Part shown: positions 23,901 to 32,083 of the stretch, in pieces | How positions within the stretch are numbered: the first letter of the stretch is position 1 | Layout of the letters: every line of letters starts with the position of its first letter | Origin: CAYMDS01 sp964653195 | GTDB lineage: Bacteria; Patescibacteriota; Microgenomatia; Levybacterales; UBA12049 | Length of the DNA stretch: 34,460 nt | NCBI GenBank assembly: GCA_964653195.1 | Contig: CAZZCX010000012.1 | Span: 1-34,460, forward strand | Reading direction: 5' to 3' | Translations under genes and position numbers: made by a program | The notes under the pieces: model-generated | Databases searched by the model: none | What the model saw: only the letters and a program-made list of their open reading frames with translations | What the model was told of the DNA's origin: nothing

Positions 23901-26900
23901 CCAGCTATTGCCCGATATAGAATATCGGTAACAAGCTGAAGTATTCAAACCTCTACAGGCATAAAAATAATCCCCGCTTCCCGGATCAATTAAGAATCCA
24001 TCTGCCCCTACTGTCACGCCGGTACCTAAATCTGCAACAGCAGGATCAGACCAAGTATTTCCTGCAATATCATAACGGTAGAATGAAACACTGCTGTTTC
24101 CCCTTAATGCATAAATGTAACTTCCACGAAATACCAAATCTCCGCCTGCTCCAATAGTGCTTGGAGCAGTTGCCATAGTAGACCATCTACTTCCCGCACT
24201 TCCCTGTGTGTCATAACGATAAAATGTAGTTGTACTTACTCCTCTTAAAACATAAATATATCGCGCCCCATCATAAGTCATTGCTGTCCCTGCTCCTAAA
24301 TCTGCTGGAGGCAAATCACTAGCTACTTCAGACCAGACATCAGTGGCAATATCATATACAAAAAACTTTCGGTAAAGACTGCTTGCAAGCGCGTAAATTT
24401 TATTATTTACAGAGTCATAAACCAAATCACCACCTGTTGAGAATCCAAATGGGGCTGCTGACATCTGCACTGTTTCTCCCGTAACGCTATTGTAACGGAC
24501 AAAAATATTATTGTAACCGCCTTGCGTAAGATATAAATAATTCCCGTCCCCTTTTACGATATCTGCTCCTGTTCCATAAGTCAGATATTCAGTACCTCTA
24601 AAAATCGGGGCCAATATTCCCCGCGTTGGTATAAGCCATGAATCCTTAGCAATATTATACCTGTACATTATATTTGAGCTTGCCCCGCGGGTTATGTATA
24701 AATAACCACTTACAATTCGCATTGCAGAACCAGCAGAAAATACTATCGGACTCTCTGAAAGACTTGTCCATACTTGTGTATCCAAGGAATATTTGTATAA
24801 AAACGGTCTATCCCACCCTGGTACAAAATATATCGAATTCGTAGTTGAATCATATTCAATTTGCGCACCTGTGTATGCCAAAGCAGGTAAATTACCTAAT
24901 ACGGTCCAAGAGTTGCTGTTTATTGAATATTGAGCAAATCCCGAGCGGGTATTTCCCTGAATCGCGTAAATCTTATCATTTCCGTCAAAAGCCAAGTCCC
25001 CACCAATATAAACTAAATTATTAATCTGTGTATCCGGTCCGTCAAAATTTATATTTGTAAGTACTTCCCAGGTATCAACCTGTGTATCATATCGCATAAA
25101 TGTATCATCGCTGTTACCTTTTAATGCATAAATATATCGTGATCCGTCGTATTTAAGATCACTACCATAATCAAATGCTTGTGGTGAATCAGCTGCAGCT
25201 GCATCAGACCAGGAATTACCTGATATATCATATCTCCAGAATGTCGACGTATTTTGTCCACGCACTGCATACAGATAACCACTAGGTCCTTCAACAAGTG
25301 CACCACCATTATTTACAGAGGCAGGTGCTACTGCTAAAGTCGACCATGTATCTGTTGAAATCGCATATTCATAAAACGTAGTTGTACCAGCACCTCTAAA
25401 CGTATAAAGTTTATTGCTTGTTGATACGTATGCAAAACTTGCTCCATAACTGAAACCTGCTGGTGCTAGACTAAGTCTTTCTTGCTGCCAGAAACCTGCT
25501 TTTCCTGAGAGCTTAAGCGAATCATTACTGCTTGCAATATTGGAAGCGCTACCACTACTAAAATCAGCAGTTAATGTAGCAGATTGCGAAGTAGGCGTAA
25601 CTCCTGAATATAAATACGTAAATCCGTTTGTTGCTGAGGAAATATTACCGGCAGAATCTTTAGTTTTAACTCTTAAATAATAAGTATTACTTGTCAAAGG
25701 TGTCGTTACTGCGTAATTTGCATTAGTTTGAAAATTTCCTACTGTCTCCGGGTCAGACGAACTATTTGTTCCAAAATAGACATAATAACCTGTTATAGAT
25801 GAATGTGTATCAGTTGCTCCACTCCAGGCAAAATATGGTGATGTATAGCTATATGAATTTCCACTCACAAGTGCTACACCTCCCGCAGATTGAGATGATC
25901 CTGTAAAAGAAGAAGGATTTGACGGAGCAGTAGTATCTCCTGCATAATTTATCGTGATAGACGAAACGGTAGGAGCAGCTGATTGATCAGTGGATGAAGA
26001 TAATGTTGCACGAATCTGAATGTATCTTCTAATTGGTGATACGATACTTGATCCACTTACCGCCTCCCATGTAGACCATGTACTTCTATCGGTACTCGTA
26101 CGCGTTTCAAAACTTACAGCCGAATCACTCGGAGTTGTCACTGATGATACCAATGATGTCCAGCTGCTTACATATGTATAATCCAAAACACCACTAGTCC
26201 AGGTACCACTCACCGGATAATTGTCAGCATCTATCGTATATGTGTGCATCTGAGTAAAACTCGTACCAGGTGTAAAATATAGTGTTCCTGAACCGTTAGA
26301 TTCCAAAGATGCACCGTTATATGGACCTATATCCTGTCCATAATTGCCGCTTAAGTCAGGTAACCTTCTCCATGTATTGCTGCTTATTGTATATTCCCAT
26401 AACTCATTTTTATAGAAACCTGATAGCGCATAAATTTTCCCGCTATAATAAGTGATATCTGTACCGTAATACGGAGTAAAAGGAAGCAAAGTTACAGCCG
26501 ACCAGGTATCTGTAGCGATTGTGTATTTCAATAACTGAGACATTCCGATTCCAGATATATAAAATATATCTGTACCATCAGAGATAAGTCTTGCTCCAAA
26601 AGCTGCTTCTGCATCATCAGGAAGATCAGAAACTGCTATATCCGACCAGGTATTACCGCTTATGCTATAACGATAAAAACTTCTAGTTGTTGCACCTCTT
26701 GTCCCATATATATAATCACCTGACCCTGGATAAGTAAGAGTACCCCCATTTTGAATTGTCGCAGGAGCATCCGCCAAAGTAGCCCATGTAGCTGTACCGG
26801 TATTATAAGAATAAAACGTCAAAGTATTGCTACCGCGTAAAAAATACAAAATGCTTCCTGCAACTACACCTTTGGTATCATCACCCAAAGTACCCGGAGC

Positions 26901-28058
26901 ACTAGTCAAACTGGTCCATGCATTAGTCGATGGATTATATGAATAAAAATTGGCAGTGCTGGCTCCTCGCGGATAATAAAGTAAACTATTATAATAAAGC
27001 AGATCAGATCCAGTTCCCGGTGCTGCAGGCAAATCCGCAGGTCCCACAAATGTAGCCGTACCTATGTCATATTTCCAGAAATCATATGTGTTATTTCCGC
27101 GGAAAACATACAAATACCCATCTCCACTATGATAAACTACACCAACATAACGAGAGGCTTGAGGGGTATTTGTCAAAGTAGTCCAGGCATTTGTGCTTAT
27201 TTGATAACGGTAAAAAGTCTGTGTACCCTGATCACGTGTGACATAAATAAAATCACCATAACCGTCAATATTATGGTCTTCATTTATTGTTCCTGATATA
27301 TTCGTAAGCGTTGACCATGTACCGGCAGAAATGCTGTAACGGTAAAATGTCACAGTTCCAACACCCCGCGGTGTATATAAATATCCTCCATTATAATAAA
27401 GACTTGAACCACCACCCAAAGTAGCAGGCGTACTCGTTATAGTAGACCAGGTATTGGTGGAAACTGTGTATTTCCAGAAATCTGAAGTAGAAGTTGAACG
27501 TATTGCATAAATATCGGTTCCATCACTAGCAAGGGACGCGCCATTTGCAACTAATTCAGGCATGTTTGCCATGCTCGTCCAGGAATTATCAATAATTGAA
27601 TAGCGTGCAAATTCTTTCTGATAACCACCAAATTCAGCATAAATATAGTTCCCAATTACGACCAAATCCGCACCAACGTAAGCATAATGAGGAGCTGAAG
27701 CTAAATTCTTCCATTTATTTTCATTCGGGACATATCGCGAAAAATGATTATCATTTGATGAAAGTAAGTAGATATATGTGCCATCACTTGCAATTGCAGA
27801 CTGATCTGATTGAGCTAGATTTGGAGTATGAAATACACGCGGTCCCCAACTTCCTGCAGGCTTCAATTTAAGATCTCCTTCTTTACTGACAGACTCGGTA
27901 TTATTAAATTCGCCTGTATCAAAATCAACTTTTGAAGTTAAAGTAGCTGAAGCTGCCTGAACGCTTGAGGGTGAGTTAAATATCGCAAATAAGTTCCACG
28001 GAATTGAAAACACACTGACCAATAACAATATTAAAATTTTATTTAAATACTTTTTCAT
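20943..28058 (-). CDS. Giant secreted Kelch-propeller/fibronectin type III surface protein
   Basis: 2371 aa. Residues 1-36 are a signal peptide ending near VQAASA. About 65-608 is a run of 12 Kelch-like units (core pattern IYxxRGxxTxxFYRYxxxxxxW), followed by a beta-sandwich (about 615-708) and an Fn3-like domain (708-815). The same series repeats from about 822 (12 units at 882-1428, sandwich, Fn3-like to 1655), so a block of about 800 residues is duplicated. About 1657-2371 holds seven Ig/Fn3 domains, several like the Fn3 of purple acid phosphatases (TNLTPGTNYYYKV). The C-terminus is Lys-rich, with no sorting motif or membrane helix. Likely a cell-surface stalk or adhesin, or a sensor of external glycans. 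It is the first gene of the ABC/rhodanese operon. A hairpin lies against its start codon. Confidence 0.9.
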   Translation of the reverse strand: MKKYLNKILILLLVSVFSIPWNLFAIFNSPSSVQAASATLTSKVDFDTGEFNNTESVSKEGDLKLKPAGSWGPRVFHTPNLAQSDQSAIASDGTYIYLLSSNDNHFSRYVPNENKWKNLASAPHYAYVGADLVVIGNYIYAEFGGYQKEFARYSIIDNSWTSMANMPELVANGASLASDGTDIYAIRSTSTSDFWKYTVSTNTWSTITSTPATLGGGSSLYYNGGYLYTPRGVGTVTFYRYSISAGTWSTLTNISGTINEDHNIDGYGDFIYVTRDQGTQTFYRYQISTNAWTTLTNTPQASRYVGVVYHSGDGYLYVFRGNNTYDFWKYDIGTATFVGPADLPAAPGTGSDLLYYNSLLYYPRGASTANFYSYNPSTNAWTSLTSAPGTLGDDTKGVVAGSILYFLRGSNTLTFYSYNTGTATWATLADAPATIQNGGTLTYPGSGDYIYGTRGATTRSFYRYSISGNTWSDIAVSDLPDDAEAAFGARLISDGTDIFYISGIGMSQLLKYTIATDTWSAVTLLPFTPYYGTDITYYSGKIYALSGFYKNELWEYTISSNTWRRLPDLSGNYGQDIGPYNGASLESNGSGTLYFTPGTSFTQMHTYTIDADNYPVSGTWTSGVLDYTYVSSWTSLVSSVTTPSDSAVSFETRTSTDRSTWSTWEAVSGSSIVSPIRRYIQIRATLSSSTDQSAAPTVSSITINYAGDTTAPSNPSSFTGSSQSAGGVALVSGNSYSYTSPYFAWSGATDTHSSITGYYVYFGTNSSSDPETVGNFQTNANYAVTTPLTSNTYYLRVKTKDSAGNISSATNGFTYLYSGVTPTSQSATLTADFSSGSASNIASSNDSLKLSGKAGFWQQERLSLAPAGFSYGASFAYVSTSNKLYTFRGAGTTTFYEYAISTDTWSTLAVAPASVNNGGALVEGPSGYLYAVRGQNTSTFWRYDISGNSWSDAAAADSPQAFDYGSDLKYDGSRYIYALKGNSDDTFMRYDTQVDTWEVLTNINFDGPDTQINNLVYIGGDLAFDGNDKIYAIQGNTRSGFAQYSINSNSWTVLGNLPALAYTGAQIEYDSTTNSIYFVPGWDRPFLYKYSLDTQVWTSLSESPIVFSAGSAMRIVSGYLYITRGASSNIMYRYNIAKDSWLIPTRGILAPIFRGTEYLTYGTGADIVKGDGNYLYLTQGGYNNIFVRYNSVTGETVQMSAAPFGFSTGGDLVYDSVNNKIYALASSLYRKFFVYDIATDVWSEVASDLPPADLGAGTAMTYDGARYIYVLRGVSTTTFYRYDTQGSAGSRWSTMATAPSTIGAGGDLVFRGSYIYALRGNSSVSFYRYDIAGNTWSDPAVADLGTGVTVGADGFLIDPGSGDYFYACRGLNTSACYRYSISGNSWSSLATSPANITTGGAAATNGSDKIFVIAGAGTNTYANGLYTYVMETTTSSFEESGTFSSATYDLGSLYRFANVTITYNSATNSTVTVATRTSADDSTWSDWADASEIKSIGTANVYKINSAVNRYIQVRITLSSSDGVYSGSVDDFTINYYVDSVSPVNPTSLSSYATATQAAAINTNTWYNYSSPNFDWPEAEAVGGAIDTLTGSGVTGYYVYFGTNSSADPQTDGALQSGSSYTASSLASGSTYYLRIKTKDDAGNISSSAWQPFIYKFDNTAPTNPTTVVADPPGYTNTDSFNFVWSGATDSASSISEYCYKTGATGAQDTCTSSASVSAITSYQSGANTFYVRAKDTSGNLASTYVNASYYYSSTAPGAVQDLEATPESNSINEFAFSWSPPDLYSGAQAGLRYYYSVNALPTAQNVNAVGLSTTYVTADAYATVPGENTFYVVAKDEAGNIDYDNYASVVFTANTSAPGVIRNVDIADVSVKSTSNWRLAVSWDEPLATNSGVANYKVYRSTEDNASCTVDFSDFSYIASTIQESYVDTGLTQREYYYCAKACDSTNNCSAVSDTVSFYPDGKWTEAPAMSASPSATVKTKSSVISWSTDRSANSFVKYGTKSGDYGDEVGSSEQVAYHEITLTNLTPGTNYYYKVLWTDEDGNTGSSSELSFVTDPAPFISAVKVKNTSITSTYLSFVVKNASKVTVQYGKTSNYGGIKTISTAKSETEHTILLDDLLEGTLYHYRIVAEDEEENSFAGDDYTFETLPVPKITTLKVQQVAGLPTATLRLIWTTNTEVSTIITYYPENNPVAVKDFIALKLTKSHDVLLKDLLDNTDYVLSVKGKDAAGNEAIYPVQKVKTAVDFRPPEILNMEVEATILGVGDEAKAQIIISWDTDEPATTQVEYSEGTGINYGQSTQEDPALTTNHTVTITGLAPAKIYHLRALSKDKTNNNGKSGDYVVVTPKSTKDALNLVIDSLSKTFKFLKKK

Positions 28059-28098
28059 AGGCAGGAGCCATTTTCCGATAAGATTCCTGCCTGAATCT
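28059..28098 (-). promoter_or_regulatory. Two mutually exclusive hairpins before the giant Kelch gene
   Basis: In the transcript, AGATTC (28098-28093 on this strand) can pair with GAATCT (28086-28081), or AGGCAGGA (28092-28085) can pair with TCCTGCCT (28066-28059), which touches the AUG. The two stems share bases 28085-28086 and overlap in the AGGCAG loop, so they compete. No Shine-Dalgarno sequence is seen nearby. Confidence 0.5.
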
Positions 28099-28360
28099 AA
28101 AACTTAATCCACAAAAACCAGTCTGCGAAAAGCAGAGCTAATACAATAAGAATAGATTAGTTTGACAATATAAGTCAATGATATCGCACATTTAGCTACA
28201 TCAATAATAAATTAATAAGTGATATAAATCATACCGCAATACATCATAATATATATAAAACTAACACATGTAGTTTTTAGTAATTTATAAATTATGAAAA
28301 TATTGCTATTTAATTTTAATAGGAGTTCACCTAGAATTACCGTGGTTAATTATGGATAAT
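28099..28360. other. Intergenic region between the giant Kelch gene and the WecG-like gene
   Basis: No gene is seen. It contains the inverted repeat TTGAC-7 nt-GTCAA (28162-28178), a possible operator or part of the promoter for the Kelch operon, and a small hairpin TCTGC/GCAGA (near 28123-28138) within the presumed leader. The rest is AT-rich. A promoter must lie here, but I cannot fix its boxes. Confidence 0.45.
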
Positions 28361-29173
28361 TTAAAAGGGGGATTTATTATGGAAACGAGAATTATATTTT
28401 TCTCTAAGAACCAATAGAATAAATTTCACTAAGTCAATTTGCCTTCTCCACCTCCAGGGTTGTATAAATAGTCTATAAAGCCACTCCATCCCAATCCTTC
28501 TTACAATTACTGGCGCTCTGGAAACTTCACCGCTAATAAAATCAAATGCGCCACCTACGCCCATCATAACTTTCACTGGTAATTTATCTATATTTTCCGA
28601 AATCCACTTCTCCTGCTTTGGTGAACCGAAAGCCACGAACAAAAAATCTATAGTAGCAGGTAGCATGTAGTTAGTAGCATGTAGTTTTTCATTCACTTGA
28701 TAATTTCTACTTTCTACTTTATACTTTTTCGCAAAATTAAACCCTTCCTCTCCCCACTCATCACTTATAAATACAATATTTAGACCGGGGTATTTCTTCA
28801 TCAAGCACTCTGCAGTTCTCTCTGCTACACCATGCCCAGCTCCTAGTAGTCCTATTCTGACAGGCAAAATGGACGCTTTTTTACATATCGAATCCATTAA
28901 ATCGACACCTGAAAACCGAATAATCTTCTCTCTCTTGAGAAATCTTATTGCTAACTCTAAACCTACTCCATCGACCACTGAAATTCGTGCTTTATTAAGT
29001 ATTTTTTCATAATTTGAATCTCGTTGAGATATCATAATTAACTCAGGATTCGGGGTAACTATATAATATTTCTCTAGATTTTTTAGATTTGTGAAAATAT
29101 ACTCTAGGACTTCTTCTTTTGAAGCATTTGTTATACCTACTCCCAAAATATCTAATTTCACTAAATTATTCAT
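28361..29173 (-). CDS. WecG/TagA/CpsF family glycosyltransferase (GT26)
   Basis: 270 aa. The family motifs are present: VTPNPELI (40-47), VVDGVGLELA (67-76, with the catalytic-region Asp68), RFSGVDLMD, FVAFGSPKQEKWI, GVGGAFDFISG and RRIGMEWLYRL. WecG/TagA enzymes transfer an N-acetylmannosamine-type sugar to lipid-linked GlcNAc at the inner face of the membrane, starting a wall or surface polymer. Residues about 149-174 (KYKVESRNYQV and on) are extra relative to the family and are encoded by a heptad repeat. They fall just before the FVAFG strand, in a surface loop, and leave the motifs intact, so the enzyme may still work. MreB lies upstream on the same strand. Confidence 0.9.
   Translation of the reverse strand: MNNLVKLDILGVGITNASKEEVLEYIFTNLKNLEKYYIVTPNPELIMISQRDSNYEKILNKARISVVDGVGLELAIRFLKREKIIRFSGVDLMDSICKKASILPVRIGLLGAGHGVAERTAECLMKKYPGLNIVFISDEWGEEGFNFAKKYKVESRNYQVNEKLHATNYMLPATIDFLFVAFGSPKQEKWISENIDKLPVKVMMGVGGAFDFISGEVSRAPVIVRRIGMEWLYRLFIQPWRWRRQIDLVKFILLVLREKYNSRFHNKSPF
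28651..28732. repeat. Heptad-period palindromic repeat in frame in the WecG-like gene
   Basis: The left half steps in 7-mers GTAGCAG, GTAGCAT, GTAGTTA, GTAGCAT. The right half steps TCTACTT, TCTACTT, TATACTT, which pair with AGTAG-type heptamers of the left half. It is translated without a stop as about 26 residues. The same AAGTATA/AAGTAGA units appear in the GT2 element at 1-95. Confidence 0.8.
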
Positions 29174-29476
29174 AAATATTACAGGATATAATATAATACA
29201 ATTAAATCACAAATAGTTAGATATTGATCATATTGAATATACATAAACTATGCCTAATCATAAGCGCTTAAAGCTGAAAAAATGTAAACTTTTTGTATTT
29301 ATATTAGAGGACATAGTGTTATGTGAAAAGTTAGTTGAATAATTTAATTTGTAAAAAAATAAAAGAATTTATCTACATACTATATAACGCGTTCTATATA
29401 TCACTCTTTACTGTTTGCTGTTTGTTACTCTTTATTATTAACCCTTTGCTCAAAACTCTATACCTTATTCCACAAA
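29174..29476. other. Intergenic region between the WecG-like gene and mreB
   Basis: About 300 AT-rich bases with no ORF. Three heptamers TTTACTG, TTTGCTG, TTTGTTA occur at 29407-29427. No clear terminator for mreB or unambiguous promoter for the WecG-like gene could be fixed, although several TATATT-like strings lie just upstream of 29173. Confidence 0.5.
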
Positions 29477-30559
29477 TTATTTCTTAATACTCCTTTTATA
29501 TAACTCAATATTTTCCATTGCTACTCCCGTACCACGTACTACACATAGTAATGGATCAGCAGCCACATGACATGGGACTCCAGTTGCATCAGTCATCAAT
29601 TTATCTAAATTACGAAGAAGTGATGTTCCTCCGCTCATTACAATTCCCTTGTCAATTATATCAGAGGCGAGCTCAGGTGGACACTGCTCGAGTACTCTTT
29701 TAGGACCATTAAGTATTTCAACCAGTACGGGCATAATCGCTTCGTTCACTTGCACTTCAGTAAGTTCAATACTTCGAGGCAATCCAGTTATGTTATCCCG
29801 GCCACTAATTTCCATAGTCTTTCCTGAATGTTCGTTTATCATTCCAGATTTATCAATTTCATCTGTTTTTTGTGGTTTGATTCTTGGAGTTTGATTTACT
29901 ACAGCATTTCCCAAAACTATCTTTATCTGCTCTGCAGTTGTTTCGCCAATTAGCAGATTGAACTTTCGTTTGATATATGATGCTACTGCTTCATCCAGCT
30001 TATTGCCTGCCACACGCACCGAACTATGCACAACAACACCACCTAATGATATGACTGCTGTTTCTGTAGACCCACCCCCAATATTTACTATCATATGTCC
30101 TGCAGGCTGCGCGATTGGGATTCTAGCCCCAATTGCTGCTGCCAATGGTTCATCAATCAAATAAGCAGTTTTCGCTCCTGAGCTCATAGTCGCATCAAGT
30201 ACTGCTCTTCTCTCAACCTGTGTAACCCCTGAAGGTATACATACCATTACTTCAGGCTTAAAAAATCTCGACTTACCACAAGCTTTATTTATAAAGTACG
30301 TAAGCATCGTTTCCGTTATGGTGTAATCTGCAATTACTCCATCCTTCATGGGGCGAAGAGCTATAACATTGCCCGGAGTCCGTCCTAGCATTTCCTTTGC
30401 TTCTCTGCCAACAGCCACTACCCGATTCTCTTCAGCAGTGACTGCCACTACCGTCGGTTCATTTAAAACTATTCCCTCTCCTACAACATATACCACTGTG
30501 TTGGCAGTACCGAGGTCTATACCTATACGCTTTGTAGTTGGCAAATTTAAGTTAAACAT
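29477..30559 (-). CDS. mreB: Rod-shape protein MreB
   Basis: A 360-aa bacterial actin. The ATP-binding signatures are GIDLGTANTVVY (phosphate 1, 13-24), VNIGGGSTETAVISLGG (phosphate 2, 158-174) and VMSGGTSLLRNLD (adenosine). IPSGVTQVERRAV and IDEPLAAAIGA are also typical. MreB polymerises under the membrane and positions the machinery for wall synthesis; here it stands beside a surface-polymer glycosyltransferase. It is about 15-20 residues longer than usual because of an insert at about 219-248 (VNQTPRIKPQ and on) before the conserved SGRDNITGLPR strand. No MreC or MreD gene follows. The start is the only Met ahead of the first strand. A heptad-like repeat lies directly upstream. Confidence 0.95.
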   Translation of the reverse strand: MFNLNLPTTKRIGIDLGTANTVVYVVGEGIVLNEPTVVAVTAEENRVVAVGREAKEMLGRTPGNVIALRPMKDGVIADYTITETMLTYFINKACGKSRFFKPEVMVCIPSGVTQVERRAVLDATMSSGAKTAYLIDEPLAAAIGARIPIAQPAGHMIVNIGGGSTETAVISLGGVVVHSSVRVAGNKLDEAVASYIKRKFNLLIGETTAEQIKIVLGNAVVNQTPRIKPQKTDEIDKSGMINEHSGKTMEISGRDNITGLPRSIELTEVQVNEAIMPVLVEILNGPKRVLEQCPPELASDIIDKGIVMSGGTSLLRNLDKLMTDATGVPCHVAADPLLCVVRGTGVAMENIELYKRSIKK

Positions 30560-30580
30560 ATCTAAGAAAATTCAGGAATT

Positions 30581-30601
30581 ATGATTTATGATTCACGATT
30601 T
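30581..30601. repeat. Degenerate heptamers upstream of mreB
   Basis: Three 7-mers in a row: ATGATTT, ATGATTC, ACGATTT. Similar TTGAATC strings follow to about 30645. They belong with the ATGAGTT/GATTCAT heptamers elsewhere in the window. Confidence 0.6.
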
Positions 30602-30723
30602 ATTGAGATTATTCTTGAATCTTATAACTTATATCTTGAATCAAATATATCATATTATCTATAAACTATATCATTTATATGTTTAGGCATGCTTTAATTC
30701 GATTATAACACGCTCATTTTGAG

Positions 30724-30752
30724 TTGCAAGCAAATACTAGGACTAGTATAAT
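30724..30752 (+). promoter_or_regulatory. Promoter of the PEGA protein gene
   Basis: -35 TTGCAA (30724-30729), 17-bp spacer, perfect -10 TATAAT (30747-30752), 17 nt to the ATG at 30770. The leader would be about 10 nt, without a Shine-Dalgarno sequence. Confidence 0.7.
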
Positions 30753-30769
30753 AGTATTGATTTTACTTG

Positions 30770-32005
30770 ATGAAAAGGCAGATTATTTTTTCAGTTTCCG
30801 TTTTCTCTATTCTTACGCTTGTAACCATACTCGTGATACTGTATGGTAAAGGCTATAGATTCGGGACTATCCAAAACGGCAAACCAACCCTAAGCAAAAC
30901 CGGACTCCTGGTGGCAACGAGTAAGCCTAATGGTGCCCAGGTATTCATAAACGGCAATCTCACATCAGCCACAGATGATACGATAGACCTTATCCCGGGA
31001 GAATACACAGTCAAGATACAGAAAGAGGGATATTTCCCCTGGGAGAAAAAAGTAAGTATCAGAAAAGAGGTAGTCACGAAAGCCGAGGCATTGCTTTTCC
31101 CATCAGCACCAAAACTTGAAAATATCACCTCAATTGGCGTTCAGCAACCAGTACTAGATCCATCAGGCAGAAGAATTGCGTTTCGTGTAGCTTCCCAATC
31201 AGCCAAGAAAAATGGACTTTATGTTCTAGATATGACTACAACTCCTATACTTACACTTGGTACATCAGCTAAACAGCTGACAGATGATGTGACGGCGCTC
31301 TTCTCAACAGCCAACTATATATGGAGTCCAAATGGCGAGGAGATAATGGCCAGTATTTCAGGACAACCAAATTTTCCAAATTATTACCTCCTGAACTCTG
31401 CAAGCTACAATGAAACACCCCGTAATATCACAGCAATACTGTCAACTGTCGAAGAGCAGTGGCAATCCCAAAAATTAGAAAGAGAACAAGCAAGGCTAAA
31501 CGCGCTACCGAAGGCCACACGACTTATGATTCAGGAGAATTTCACTATACTTTCATGGTCACAGGAAGACGATAAAATACTCTACTCAGCCTCCCGCTCG
31601 GCAACACTCCCTATTATCATAAAACCACGTCGGATCGGTATAGATGAAATAAGGGAGGATCGAAAAATTTCAGAATCAGACATATATGTTTATGACATAA
31701 AAGACGATATAAATTTTAAGATTAAAGAGATAGATACTGAAATATGCACAAGAATTGAAACAACTGATCCATGTCCTAAGCCTACATTTATTCAATGGCT
31801 TCCGGATTCTAAGCATCTTATTCTGACAGAAGATAATAAAATAAATATTATGGAGTATGACGGAACAAATAGTACCACTATTTACGCTGGGCCTTTCCTT
31901 GATAATTTTGTCTCTCCATGGCCAAACAGCAATAAGCTTGTAGTCCTCACCAATTTCAATAATCCTGATGTCGCAGCAAATCTATATACGATAAGCCTGC
32001 AATAA
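30770..32005 (+). CDS. Membrane-anchored PEGA-domain protein with a propeller-like C-terminus
   Basis: 411 aa from the ATG; a TTG three bases upstream is an alternative. An N-terminal membrane helix (FSVSVFSILTLVTILVILYG) leads to an outside PEGA domain (about 42-105: ATSKPNGAQVFINGN, then IPGEYTVKIQKEGY). The remaining 300 residues have repeated LDPSGRRIAF, YIWSPNGEEIM, FTILSWSQEDDKILY and FIQWLPDSKHLILT strands, like the blades of a TolB/WD-type propeller. PEGA domains are found in surface proteins of many bacteria and probably bind other surface parts. Function is not known. It appears monocistronic, divergent from mreB. Confidence 0.82.
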   Translation: MKRQIIFSVSVFSILTLVTILVILYGKGYRFGTIQNGKPTLSKTGLLVATSKPNGAQVFINGNLTSATDDTIDLIPGEYTVKIQKEGYFPWEKKVSIRKEVVTKAEALLFPSAPKLENITSIGVQQPVLDPSGRRIAFRVASQSAKKNGLYVLDMTTTPILTLGTSAKQLTDDVTALFSTANYIWSPNGEEIMASISGQPNFPNYYLLNSASYNETPRNITAILSTVEEQWQSQKLEREQARLNALPKATRLMIQENFTILSWSQEDDKILYSASRSATLPIIIKPRRIGIDEIREDRKISESDIYVYDIKDDINFKIKEIDTEICTRIETTDPCPKPTFIQWLPDSKHLILTEDNKINIMEYDGTNSTTIYAGPFLDNFVSPWPNSNKLVVLTNFNNPDVAANLYTISLQ

Positions 32006-32083
32006 GGGCTGAGGGCTAATAAAATTACAGAGGGGAAATGCGAGAATAGTACCTCCCGTCTCTTGACTTGCTATACCCATCCT

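Noticed and set aside
28099..28190. Known riboswitch class in the leader of the Kelch operon
   Set aside because: I could not match the conserved cores of common classes (for example cyclic-di-GMP, SAM, TPP); only small hairpins are seen.
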